Shown here in pieces: positions 1 through 6,833 of a DNA stretch of 12,449 nt (the first letter of the stretch is position 1; each line of letters begins with the position of its first letter). The notes below the pieces were generated by a model. It saw nothing but the letters and a program-made list of their open reading frames with translations, was not told where the DNA came from and searched no databases. Source of the DNA: an uncultured Bacilli bacterium (GTDB taxonomy: Bacteria; Bacillota_I; Bacilli_A; RF39; UBA660); contig CANQFF010000027.1 in the NCBI GenBank assembly GCA_947598345.1, positions 1-12,449 on the forward strand, read 5' to 3'. The position numbers and the translations under genes are program-made.

Positions 1-561
1 GCGAATAAAGAAACACCAGAAGAATGTAGTAATCCAGAATTCTCAGAAACAGCATGTGGATTTGTAGTAGAATTTGTTGATATAATAGTTAAACATAAGA
101 TGAATACAGGAATATCAAATGCGGGAGGATGGCAGGATAGTGAAATGAGAGAATATGTAAATAATGAAATATATAACTCATTACCACAAGAGCTAAAAGA
201 TGGAATAATATCAACAACAGTAATATCAGGACATGAAAGTGGAAAAGATGCTAATTATACAACAACAGATAATTTATATTTATTATCAACAAAGGAAGTA
301 TGGGGAGCAAATGTGGGAGGATATGATAGTGCAACAAAAGAAACAAGACAATTAGATTATTATGAAAAAAAGGGTGTAAATAGTCTTAATTATTTAAAGA
401 CTATTAAAAATTTTGAAGAAAGTGCAACTGCTTGGTGGCTCCGCTCGGCTGTTTCTAATTATACTATCTCTTTCTACACTGTGACCCGTAATGGTGATTG
501 GTATGGCCGTGAATCTAATAATAATGATATCGGAGTATCTCCAGCTTTTAGAATTGGATAA
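1..561 (+). CDS. DUF6273-type surface protein, C-terminal part (5' truncated by window)
   Basis: The reading frame is open from base 1 and ends at TAA 559-561, so the gene starts upstream of the window; the internal ATG at 100 is not the real start. The visible 186 residues fit the DUF6273 pattern: GGWQDSEMREYVNNEI near residue 40, a LYLLSTKEVWG stretch near residue 90, WWLRSA at 145-150, and a closing GVSPAFRIG. This is a C-type-lectin-like fold common in surface proteins of gut Firmicutes and their phages. Cys residues at 9 and 19 may be a disulfide pair (inference). Base and codon use changes abruptly from the WWLRSA motif onward (CTC, CGC, TCG, GGC, CGT codons in a gene otherwise using A-ending codons), suggesting that the tail has a different mutational history; see the variable-region entry. 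Partner, ligand and exact anchoring cannot be told because the N-terminus is missing. Confidence 0.75.
   Translation, partial: ANKETPEECSNPEFSETACGFVVEFVDIIVKHKMNTGISNAGGWQDSEMREYVNNEIYNSLPQELKDGIISTTVISGHESGKDANYTTTDNLYLLSTKEVWGANVGGYDSATKETRQLDYYEKKGVNSLNYLKTIKNFEESATAWWLRSAVSNYTISFYTVTRNGDWYGRESNNNDIGVSPAFRIG
433..531 (+). other. Probable DGR variable region (VR) within the DUF6273 gene
   Basis: The stretch starts at the TGG TGG codons of WWLRSA and runs to just before GVSPAFRIG. Between GCT 448 and ATC 531, 25 of 28 codons end in T or C (the exceptions are GTG, TGG and GAA), and many are unusual for this genome (CGT, GGC, TAC, TTC, ACC). That is what adenine-directed mutagenesis of AAY codons in a template repeat leaves behind. 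WWLRS-...-GV.PAF flanking a hypervariable Asn/Ser/Tyr-rich core is the layout of known C-type-lectin DGR targets. No second copy (template repeat) and no reverse transcriptase occur in this window, so the assignment is inferred from codon pattern and protein motif. A recently acquired domain is the main alternative. Confidence 0.5.
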
Positions 562-573
562 TAATTAAAGTAT

Positions 574-600
574 ACAATGTTTTATAGTGACATTGTTTCT
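574..600 (+). terminator. Weak hairpin after the DUF6273 gene
   Basis: ACAATGT (574-580) pairs with ACATTGT (590-596) around a 9-base loop and is followed by a short T-rich stretch (TTCTT). It lies 13 bases after the stop. The U-tract is poor, so this is a weak terminator at best. Confidence 0.35.
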
Positions 601-704
601 TGTGATAAAAGTAGTTAAGTATATCAAAGAATATTTTAGGTGAAAAACTTAGAGTATTTTTATTTTGTTCAGCGATTGATATATTAAAAAGTAATTTTTT
701 GTTA

Positions 705-710
705 TATAAT
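705..710 (+). promoter_or_regulatory. Candidate -10 box (TATAAT) for murE1
   Basis: A perfect TATAAT lies 19 bases before the chosen start codon. No convincing -35 lies 16-18 bases upstream; TTGATA at 676-681 is about 23 bases away. Supported by the -10 box alone. Confidence 0.35.
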
Positions 711-728
711 AATATTAGTGGTGATACA

Positions 729-2168
729 ATGAAAAAATTAAATGAACTTTTTGAATGTAAATATGATACAGTAATTAAAGGAATAAAGATTAATTCAAAG
801 GATATAAAACCAGGGGATTTATTTGTATGTACTGATATGGGTACTTTAGATAGGCATGAATTTATAGATGATGCAATTGAAAGAGGAGCAGCAGCTGTAA
901 TTGTAAAAAAGGATGTTGGAAAGAAAAGCATTCCAATTATAAAAGTGGATAATCCAAATGATTTATTACCAATTATTTGTTCTAATTTCTATAATAATCC
1001 AGAAAAAAAACTTACGATGATTGGTGTAACTGGAACAGATGGAAAGACTAGTGTTTCAACTATGATTCAAACTTTGTTAGGCGATAGTATATGTGGATAT
1101 ATAGGAACAAATGGATATAGTTGTTCTAAATTTAGTAAGGATACTAATAATACTACTCCAGATTCTGATAAGTTATATGGATATTTAGATGAATTTGTTA
1201 ATGCAGGGTGCAAGTATACATCTATGGAAGTATGTAGTGAAGCTTTAATGCGTGGTAGAGTAAAAAATATAGAATATGATGTTTCAATACATACAAATAT
1301 AACAAGTGAGCATTTAAATATACACGGAAGCTTAGAAAATTATATAAAAGATAAGTGTAAGTTATTTACTCAAACTAAAAAAGATGGTTTTTGTATATTA
1401 AATAAAGATGATGAACATTTTGATGAAGTAAGAAAAGCTTCAAATGGGAAAGTTTTAACTTATGGAAAGGAAAAGGACAATGATTTATATTTTAAAGATA
1501 TAAAACTTTATCCTGGAAGAAATGTTTTTAAAATAGTATACAAAAATAAAGAGTATGAAATTGATAGTCCAATGGCGGGTTTATTTAATGTATATAATTT
1601 AAGTGCAGCTATTTTGACATTATTTGCTTTAGGATATGATTTTGATTACATAAAGAATAAAATACCATTATTACATGTAAGTGGTAGATTAGAATTAATA
1701 GATATGGGGCAAGATTTTTACCTTATGGTGGATTATGCTCATACACCAAACGGAATAACTAAACTTCTTGAATATGTAAAATTACTACCTATTAAAAGAA
1801 GGATTGTTGTTATAGGTCAAGCAGGCGAAAGAGATCCTTATAAAAGAAAAGAAGTTGGACAGATAGTATCTAGAAATTGTGATGTTGCTATATTTACATA
1901 TGAGGATCCTAGAAGTGAGAATCCTATGGATATTATAAATATGATGACAGAGAATATAAAAGATATGAATAATTATGAAATAATAATTGATAGGAGTAAA
2001 GCTATAAAAAGAGCAATTGATATTGCCAAAAAAGATGATATGGTTATGATATTAGGAAAAGGTAATGAAACATATGAAAAGCTAAAAGATAAAACTATTT
2101 ACTTTAATGATATAGAAGAAGCAAAGAAACATTTAAAAGATAGATTAAATGTTGTTTCTAGCAAGTAA
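729..2168 (+). CDS. MurE-type Mur ligase, divergent paralog (MurE1)
   Basis: A 479-residue ATP-dependent Mur ligase, close to the usual MurE length. It has the N-terminal UDP-MurNAc-binding domain (PGDLFVCTDMG near 34), the P-loop GTDGKTS at 102-108 (usually GTNGKT), MEVCSEAL, EHLNIHG followed by Y-x3-K-x2-LF (the carbamylated Lys position), GRLELID, DYAHTPN, GQAGERDPYKR, and the C-terminal EDPR at 392-395 and GKGNE at 443-447. The family adds the third amino acid to UDP-MurNAc-L-Ala-D-Glu in the cytoplasm. Canonical MurE has DNPR and GKGHE at the last two sites, which read the incoming amino acid; both are altered here while the ATP site is kept. It may therefore add a different amino acid or be a specialised paralog (inference). 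ATG 729 is chosen over 699 because GGTGAT (719-724) sits at proper spacing and the 699 start lies upstream of the -10 box. A second MurE and mraY follow. Confidence 0.85.
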   Translation: MKKLNELFECKYDTVIKGIKINSKDIKPGDLFVCTDMGTLDRHEFIDDAIERGAAAVIVKKDVGKKSIPIIKVDNPNDLLPIICSNFYNNPEKKLTMIGVTGTDGKTSVSTMIQTLLGDSICGYIGTNGYSCSKFSKDTNNTTPDSDKLYGYLDEFVNAGCKYTSMEVCSEALMRGRVKNIEYDVSIHTNITSEHLNIHGSLENYIKDKCKLFTQTKKDGFCILNKDDEHFDEVRKASNGKVLTYGKEKDNDLYFKDIKLYPGRNVFKIVYKNKEYEIDSPMAGLFNVYNLSAAILTLFALGYDFDYIKNKIPLLHVSGRLELIDMGQDFYLMVDYAHTPNGITKLLEYVKLLPIKRRIVVIGQAGERDPYKRKEVGQIVSRNCDVAIFTYEDPRSENPMDIINMMTENIKDMNNYEIIIDRSKAIKRAIDIAKKDDMVMILGKGNETYEKLKDKTIYFNDIEEAKKHLKDRLNVVSSK

Positions 2169-2173
2169 CAATC

Positions 2174-2215
2174 ACACCTTGGTATATTTTCATAAAATAT
2201 ATTGAGGTGTTTTTT
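2174..2215 (+). terminator. Strong intrinsic terminator between the two murE genes; contains the murE2 SD
   Basis: ACACCTTGGTATATTTT (2174-2190) pairs over all 17 positions, three of them G-T, with 2194-2210 across a CAT loop, and runs into TTTTT (2211-2215). It is a classical intrinsic terminator placed 5 bases after the murE1 stop. The 3' arm includes AGGTG (2205-2209), the ribosome binding site for the GTG start at 2216. In a read-through RNA the hairpin would hide that site. Confidence 0.8.
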
Positions 2216-3550
2216 GTGAATATAAAGATAGATTCTAGGAAGGTTAATTATGGAGATACCTTTGTAGCACTTAAAGAAATAAACGGTGATGGGCATAAAT
2301 ATGTATTAGATGCAATAAAAAGAGGTGCAACTACAGTAGTGGTTGAAGAGGGTGAATATAGTGTTAATACTATAAAAGTTACTGATACCAAAAAATATTT
2401 AGAAGAATACTTAGAAAATAATTATTATGATGAAATAAAAAAATTGAAATTGATTGGTATGACAGGTACTAATGGGAAAACTACAACTTGTTATTTAATA
2501 TATCAAGCGTTAAATAACTCAAATATAAAATGTGCATATATCGGAACACTAGGTTTTTTCTTAAATAGTAAGCAAAAACTTTTAAATAATACTACTCCCA
2601 ATATATATGAAATATATAATATGTTATTAGAATGCGTAGAAAATAATTGTGAATATGTGGTTATGGAAGTTAGTAGTCAGGGATTAGCTATGGGAAGAGT
2701 TAATACGCTTATATTTGATTATGTAATTTTTTCTAATCTTACACAAGATCATTTAGATTATCATGGCAGTTTAGATAATTATGTATTAGAGAAACAAAAA
2801 TTATTTAAAATGACTAATAACAGTTATGCAATTGTTAATGGTGACGATCCTTATAAAGATTATTTTTTACTAAATAATACTAATATTACATATGGAAAAA
2901 GTGAGTGTGATTATAAAATTAGTAATATAAATTCAAGTATTAAGGGATCTTATTTTGATTTAAACGATAAACATTATTTTACAAAATTAATAGGTGAATA
3001 CAATGTATATAATGTATGTGTAGTAATAATAATTTTAAACCTTTTAAATTTAGAAAATATAGAAGATGTAATTAAGAAACTAAATTCCCCAAATGGAAGA
3101 ATGGATATAATAGAATATAATGAAAATAATATAATAATAGATTATGCACACACACCAGATGCAGTAGAAAAGATAATTAAATGTGTATCATCTTTACCTC
3201 ATAATAATATAATAACGCTAATAGGTTGTGGCGGAAACAGAGATAAAACTAAGAGAAGTATAATGGGGGAAATATCTACCAATTTATCAGATTATGTAGT
3301 TTTTACAAGTGATAATCCTAGATATGAAAAACCTAAAAAAATACTTAAAGATATAACATGTAAACTTGACAAGAAAAACTATAAAATCATTGTAAATAGA
3401 AAAAAAGCAATAAAAAGCTCTATACAAATGTTAACAAAAAATGATATACTATTATTGCTTGGAAAAGGGCATGAAACATATCAAATAATAAGAGGTAAAA
3501 AAATACCATTTAGTGATAAACAGGTAGTAATTAACTATATAAGGAGATGA
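2216..3550 (+). CDS. murE: UDP-N-acetylmuramoyl-tripeptide synthetase MurE, canonical, meso-DAP-type motif (MurE2)
   Basis: A 444-residue MurE with the full canonical motif set: DSRKVNYGDTFVAL at the N-terminus, GTNGKTT at 84-90, MEVSSQGLAMGRV, NLTQDHLDYHGS with Y-x3-K-x2-LF, GRMDIIE, DYAHTPD, GCGGNRDKTKR, DNPR at 366-369 and GKGHE at 416-420. It ligates the third stem-peptide residue onto UDP-MurNAc-dipeptide using ATP. DNPR is the signature usually linked to meso-diaminopimelate, whereas lysine-type enzymes differ there. The start is set at GTG 2216 because AGGTG (2205-2209) lies 6 bases before it; the in-frame GTG at 2207 overlaps that site. The gene ends in TGA, which shows the standard code. 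The mraY ribosome binding site lies within its last codons, so the two are probably co-transcribed and translationally coupled. Confidence 0.92.
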   Translation: MNIKIDSRKVNYGDTFVALKEINGDGHKYVLDAIKRGATTVVVEEGEYSVNTIKVTDTKKYLEEYLENNYYDEIKKLKLIGMTGTNGKTTTCYLIYQALNNSNIKCAYIGTLGFFLNSKQKLLNNTTPNIYEIYNMLLECVENNCEYVVMEVSSQGLAMGRVNTLIFDYVIFSNLTQDHLDYHGSLDNYVLEKQKLFKMTNNSYAIVNGDDPYKDYFLLNNTNITYGKSECDYKISNINSSIKGSYFDLNDKHYFTKLIGEYNVYNVCVVIIILNLLNLENIEDVIKKLNSPNGRMDIIEYNENNIIIDYAHTPDAVEKIIKCVSSLPHNNIITLIGCGGNRDKTKRSIMGEISTNLSDYVVFTSDNPRYEKPKKILKDITCKLDKKNYKIIVNRKKAIKSSIQMLTKNDILLLLGKGHETYQIIRGKKIPFSDKQVVINYIRR

Positions 3551-3554
3551 AATA

Positions 3555-4547
3555 ATGTATCAACTAACTAAAGGTGTTTTGGCTTTAATGATAGGATTTA
3601 TATTATCAATGATAACGGGTATAATATTAGTTCCATTACTTAAAAAAATAAAAGCTAGTCAAACACTTAGTTCTTACTTAGAAAGAAAACATAAGGATAA
3701 AGAAGGAACTCCAACTATGGGTGGATTAATATTTATTATACCAACTATATTGTCGTTGATAATTTTAATATTACTGAATAAAGTTGAATTTTCTTCGAAT
3801 TTATTTATAGTAATGTTTGTATTTTTAAGTTATGCTTTACTTGGATTTATTGATGACTTTTTAATTATAAAAAGAAAAAATAATGTTGGTTTGACTGAGT
3901 TTCAAAAACTGGCTGGGCAAATAGTAATAGCGTTAATTTTTTTCTTTATTTATATGAAAAGTGGGGCAGAACCAACTGTTGAGGTATATACATTAGGTAT
4001 AAAAATACATTTAGGATGGTTTTACGGAATATTTTTATTGTTTATGTTGGTTGCGAGTAGTAATGCTGTAAATATTACTGATGGGCTTGATGGATTAGCT
4101 GGGGGATTATCGTTAATTGCATTTTTGACATTTGCTTTAATAAGCGCTAATTCACCAGCTATAGAAGGTACATCTGAAATAGCCGTTTTCTGTTTTGTAC
4201 TTGTCGGATGTCTACTTGGATTTCTTGCGTTCAATTCAAGACCAGCTAAAGTTTTTATGGGTGATACGGGTAGTTTAGCTTTAGGTGCTACTTTAGCTAC
4301 AATTGCAATAATAACAAAACATGAATTAACTTTTATTATAGTAGCAGGTGTATTTATATTCGAAACTTTAGTTTGTTTGATACAAATAATAAGTATGGTT
4401 TATTTCCATAAAAAAGTATTTCTTATGACCCCTTTTCACCATCATTTAGAGAAGTTAGGATGGAATGAAAGGGATATTGTAATTATATTTTGGTGTATTG
4501 GGCTACTATTGAGTATGGCTGCAATAGTATTTGGAGTATGGTATTAA
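3555..4547 (+). CDS. mraY: Phospho-N-acetylmuramoyl-pentapeptide-transferase MraY
   Basis: A 330-residue polytopic membrane enzyme, the usual length, made almost wholly of hydrophobic helices (about ten). It transfers phospho-MurNAc-pentapeptide from UDP to undecaprenyl phosphate, making lipid I at the inner face of the membrane. Diagnostic motifs are the GTPTMGG-like loop near 51-57, DD at 100-101 in GFIDDF, NAVNITDGLDGL at 170-181, FMGDTGS at 234-240 and MTPFHHHLE at 291-299. ATG 3555 is preceded by AAGGAGATG (3541-3549), which overlaps the murE2 stop. Pairing with murE matches the division and cell wall (dcw) order in many bacteria, but murD, ftsW and murG do not follow: the cluster ends here with a terminator. 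Confidence 0.96.
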   Translation: MYQLTKGVLALMIGFILSMITGIILVPLLKKIKASQTLSSYLERKHKDKEGTPTMGGLIFIIPTILSLIILILLNKVEFSSNLFIVMFVFLSYALLGFIDDFLIIKRKNNVGLTEFQKLAGQIVIALIFFFIYMKSGAEPTVEVYTLGIKIHLGWFYGIFLLFMLVASSNAVNITDGLDGLAGGLSLIAFLTFALISANSPAIEGTSEIAVFCFVLVGCLLGFLAFNSRPAKVFMGDTGSLALGATLATIAIITKHELTFIIVAGVFIFETLVCLIQIISMVYFHKKVFLMTPFHHHLEKLGWNERDIVIIFWCIGLLLSMAAIVFGVWY

Positions 4548-4558
4548 CCATACTTTTT
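4535..4558 (+). terminator. Intrinsic terminator overlapping the mraY stop codon
   Basis: AGTATGG (4535-4541) and CCATACT (4548-4554) form a 7-bp stem around TATTAA, whose last three bases are the mraY stop, followed by TTTT. It ends the murE2-mraY transcript; the last mraY codons are part of the stem. Confidence 0.7.
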
Positions 4559-4658
4559 GATATAATGTTAATGGTAAAAGAGTTTTAATATTTAGGATAA
4601 TTTAAAATGATATTAAAAAAATAGTATGAAAGAGTGTATTATGAGATAAAGTATAAAA

Positions 4659-4837
4659 ATGAAAACTAATTATTATAATTTCAAATTTCGAGTTTCTGGT
4701 TTAATCATAAAAGGTAACAAATTACTTTTAGTAGATATGAATGATAGTGGTTTTGATGTTAGACCAGCATTTTAAAAAAAATAATTAATAATAAATTAGA
4801 GTTTAATCATTTGATTTTTAATGAGTTAGAGAAGTAA
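4659..4837 (+). pseudogene. Decayed Nudix hydrolase remnant
   Basis: From ATG 4659 the reading MKTNYYNFKFRVSGLIIKG then KLLLVDMNDSG matches the first strands of a Nudix hydrolase. It then jumps to FDVRPAF and hits TAA at 4773-4775. The Nudix box (GX5EX7REUXEEXGU), which should lie between, is absent. After the stop, the frame shifted by one base continues as IINNKLEFNHLIFNELEK (4781-4834) to TAA 4835-4837, a plausible C-terminal tail. One extra T in the T4A8 run at 4770-4781 would restore the join. So there appear to be two lesions, an internal deletion and a 1-base loss. No SD precedes the ATG. Family assignment rests on short stretches and is tentative. Confidence 0.5.
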
Positions 4838-5033
4838 GGATTTATTTAAAAATTACAAGTCGTTAATATAACAAAATTAAAACTTTCATATTTTGATATA
4901 AATTATGATTTAGCTGAGCTTTTGGTAGATAATATTTCATAAAAAATACACATAACTAACAATTTTTAAACACAATTAATTATTATAATGAAGTTGCAAA
5001 GTGAAAAACCTTGATATACACTCCTTACTACTT

Positions 5034-5052
5034 GCCCTTCGGGGCTTTTTTT
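5034..5052 (+). terminator. Orphan UUCG-tetraloop terminator
   Basis: GCCC-TTCG-GGGC followed by seven T (5046-5052) is a compact intrinsic terminator with an extra-stable tetraloop. No gene ends just upstream. A TATAAT at 4984-4989 suggests it might end a short RNA of about 50-60 bases, though no good -35 is seen. Confidence 0.6.
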
Positions 5053-5091
5053 GTGTAAATTAAAAAAGTTTGTTTACAAATTTATTTACAC
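5053..5091. repeat. Inverted repeat upstream of the prepilin promoter
   Basis: GTGTAAAT (5053-5060) and ATTTACAC (5084-5091) are exact reverse complements. Between them TTTGTTTACAAA is itself nearly palindromic. The repeat ends 6 bases before the -35 box of the prepilin promoter, a place where an activator or repressor could bind. The function is inferred from position only. Confidence 0.4.
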
Positions 5092-5097
5092 AATATG

Positions 5098-5126
5098 TTG
5101 AAAAAATTTAAAATATAATCTATAAT
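5098..5126 (+). promoter_or_regulatory. Sigma-A-type promoter for the prepilin pair
   Basis: TTGAAA (5098-5103) and TATAAT (5121-5126) are separated by 17 bases. Transcription would begin near 5133, just ahead of the ribosome binding site AGGTG at 5145-5149. Confidence 0.7.
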
Positions 5127-5155
5127 ATATTTATAAAAGAGAGTAGGTGTTCTTT

Positions 5156-5947
5156 TTGAAAAAAAATGGTTTTACTTTAATTGAACTTTTGGCAGTAATA
5201 GTAATACTAGCAATAATAGCTCTTATTGCCACACCAATAATTTTAAATATAATAAATGGAGTTAAAAAATCTGCAACTGATACAAGTAAAGAAGCATATT
5301 TAAATATGGTTGATGATGTAATAATGATGAAAAATTTAACTACATCTTTTAGTCCATCATCTTGTACTGTAAGAAGTAATGGAGATTTATTGTGCGATGA
5401 TTGGATTTCTGTTAAAGTTGAAATGGATGGAGAAAAGCCTTGTGATGGTCAAATAGTTTTTAAAGATGGAGTAAGGCAGTCAGAAAATATTAAGTTTTGT
5501 GATGATGGTGGGAAGGCTAACTCTACAATTTTAGGAATTGATCTTTCTAATGAAAGTACGGGGCAAATAATATTAACAAATGATGTGTTATCAGATTTAT
5601 ATAATAATACTGATGAGTCTGGATTTGATTTATATTTTATAAACGACGGAACAAAATCTGTATATTTAAAAAGTGTAGAATTTGGTGAAAAAGTTTGTAC
5701 GCCAAAAGGGGATACAACAATTCAATCAACAGCGGATGCATGCAATAATATTAGTTTATTGATACAATATGATACAACATCATCATCTCCACAAATTTTT
5801 AGTAGTTCAATTTCAGATATTAAAGATAAATATATTTCTTCAGAAAGAATTTTAAAATTGCATATAACATTTGTTAGAGCAGATGCGGATGGACCATTTA
5901 ATCTTGACTTTGGTAATATAACTTTTAATTACGGTATAACAAATTAA
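5156..5947 (+). CDS. Type IV prepilin-like protein (first of tandem pair)
   Basis: A 263-residue protein opening with a class III prepilin signal: KKNG, then FTLIELLAVIVILAIIALIA, with the cleavage Gly at residue 5 and the conserved Glu at +5 of the mature chain. A prepilin peptidase would cut after Gly5 and methylate Phe6; the long hydrophobic helix forms the core of a pilus or pseudopilus. The rest is a polar exported domain with six cysteines (SSCTV, LLCDD, KPCDG, KFCDD, KVCTP, DACNN), each matched in the next gene. TTG 5156 is preferred as start: AGGTG (5145-5149) lies 6 bases before it, and the paralog also begins with TTG at the same point. GTG 5147 is the alternative. No pilus ATPase, platform protein or peptidase is in the window. 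The head domain is not one I can name; adhesion, DNA uptake or secretion are all possible. Confidence 0.8.
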   Translation: MKKNGFTLIELLAVIVILAIIALIATPIILNIINGVKKSATDTSKEAYLNMVDDVIMMKNLTTSFSPSSCTVRSNGDLLCDDWISVKVEMDGEKPCDGQIVFKDGVRQSENIKFCDDGGKANSTILGIDLSNESTGQIILTNDVLSDLYNNTDESGFDLYFINDGTKSVYLKSVEFGEKVCTPKGDTTIQSTADACNNISLLIQYDTTSSSPQIFSSSISDIKDKYISSERILKLHITFVRADADGPFNLDFGNITFNYGITN

Positions 5948-5964
5948 GAACGGAGGAGATAATA

Positions 5965-6807
5965 TTGAAAAGTAAGGGTTTTACATTAATAGAACTTTTG
6001 GCAGTAATTGCAATAATTGCGATAATATCAATAGTTGCTATTCCAATAGTTGTTAATATAATAAATAGTTCGAGGGAAAGGTCAAATGACATAGGTAAAA
6101 GTGTTTATTTAAATACTGTAGATGAAGCTATAGCTTTAGAAAATATATTAAATATTGTAAACCCAACAGTTTGTGAAGTTTTAAGTACTGGTGATTTATT
6201 TTGTGGAGATAAGTTTATAAAAATTCCGGCCAGTGGTAAAAAACCTTGTAAGGGTACAATAATATATGAAAATGGTATAAGAAAGTCAGATACATTGCAA
6301 TACTGTGATGAAGGGAATGTTAAAGACTTAGTTGATTTTAGTGTTAAAATTTCTAATAATAGTAGTTCTATAGTAAATGGTGAAGTAACTTCAAATGAAA
6401 ATAATGCAGTAGCCGTATTTTCTGGAACTAAAATTTCAGATATAAATATTCCTTATAATTCTAGTCATAATGTTAACTTTTTGTTTTATATAATAAATAA
6501 TGGTAAAAAGGATGTATATTTAAATGATTATAAAATAGGTAAGGTAACTTGTATACCCGGTGAAGGGGCAACGGCAAAATCAGTAGAAGAAGCTTGCAAA
6601 TCTATTAGTATTGTAACTGCTTATGCAGTCGCATCTCCTACGACACAATATAAGCAAATGGATACATCTGTTTTGAATATTGATGGAAGTATACTTCCTA
6701 AAGATAAATTTGTTCAATCTCAACTTCAAATTACGAGTGGGAGTGCAGATGGCCCATATTCGATACACATTGATTCTATAGATTTTACATATGGTCTTGA
6801 AGATTAA
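5965..6807 (+). CDS. Type IV prepilin-like protein (second of tandem pair)
   Basis: A 280-residue paralog of the preceding gene. It starts at TTG 5965 with a good AGGAG (5954-5958) and only 17 bases of spacing, so the two form an operon. The prepilin signal is MKSKG then FTLIELLAVIAIIAIISIVA, with Gly5 and Glu10 as expected. The head domain keeps the layout of the first: GDLFCGD, KKPCKGTIIYENG, LQYCDEG, VTCIPG, EACKS, and the closing SADGPYSI...FTYGLED against DADGPFNL...FNYGITN. All six cysteines are conserved, which points to shared disulfides outside the cell (inference). The middle is more divergent and Asn/Ser-rich. It ends at a bidirectional terminator. Confidence 0.8.
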   Translation: MKSKGFTLIELLAVIAIIAIISIVAIPIVVNIINSSRERSNDIGKSVYLNTVDEAIALENILNIVNPTVCEVLSTGDLFCGDKFIKIPASGKKPCKGTIIYENGIRKSDTLQYCDEGNVKDLVDFSVKISNNSSSIVNGEVTSNENNAVAVFSGTKISDINIPYNSSHNVNFLFYIINNGKKDVYLNDYKIGKVTCIPGEGATAKSVEEACKSISIVTAYAVASPTTQYKQMDTSVLNIDGSILPKDKFVQSQLQITSGSADGPYSIHIDSIDFTYGLED

Positions 6808-6809
6808 AA

Positions 6810-6833
6810 AAAAACTGTGGTGACACAGTTTTT
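6810..6833. terminator. Bidirectional terminator with GNRA-type loop
   Basis: AAAAACTGTG (6810-6819) pairs perfectly with CACAGTTTTT (6824-6833) around GTGA. The A-tract and T-tract on either side make it work in both directions. It ends the prepilin operon on the plus strand and the convergent small gene on the minus strand, whose stop codon (6832-6834) lies in it. Confidence 0.8.

Larger units (their letters stand above)
4838..5097. other. Gene-free AT-rich stretch after the Nudix remnant
   Basis: No intact gene is visible. Positions 4850-4942 encode an open fragment with no start codon (KLQVVNITKLKLSYFDINY then DLAELLVDNIS, stop TAA 4940-4942) that could be another gene scrap; I do not recognise it. 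A TATAAT at 4984-4989 is followed about 45 bases later by a UUCG hairpin, and an inverted repeat lies just before the prepilin promoter; both are listed separately. Confidence 0.4.

Noticed and set aside
548..931. Minus-strand open frame of about 127 codons opposite the 5' part of murE1
   Set aside because: It overlaps a strongly supported Mur ligase gene, has no domain or convincing ribosome binding site, and its composition is that of an antisense shadow.
2099..2296. Minus-strand open frame across the murE1/murE2 junction
   Set aside because: It covers coding sequence of both ligases and the terminator hairpin; no motif or start signal supports it.
4022..4234. Minus-strand open frame inside mraY
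   Set aside because: Antisense shadow of a conserved gene, with no independent signals.
4990..5046. tRNA, tmRNA or attachment site around the CCTTGATATACACT stretch
   Set aside because: No cloverleaf, no TTCGAATCC-like arm and no duplicated copy of the stretch in the window; only the UUCG hairpin is supported.
6580..6768. Minus-strand open frame inside the second prepilin gene
   Set aside because: It lies wholly opposite the paralog-conserved cysteine region and has no start signals.
5156..6807. Complete type IV pilus or competence operon
   Set aside because: Only the two prepilin-like genes are present; no assembly ATPase, platform protein or prepilin peptidase is encoded in the window.
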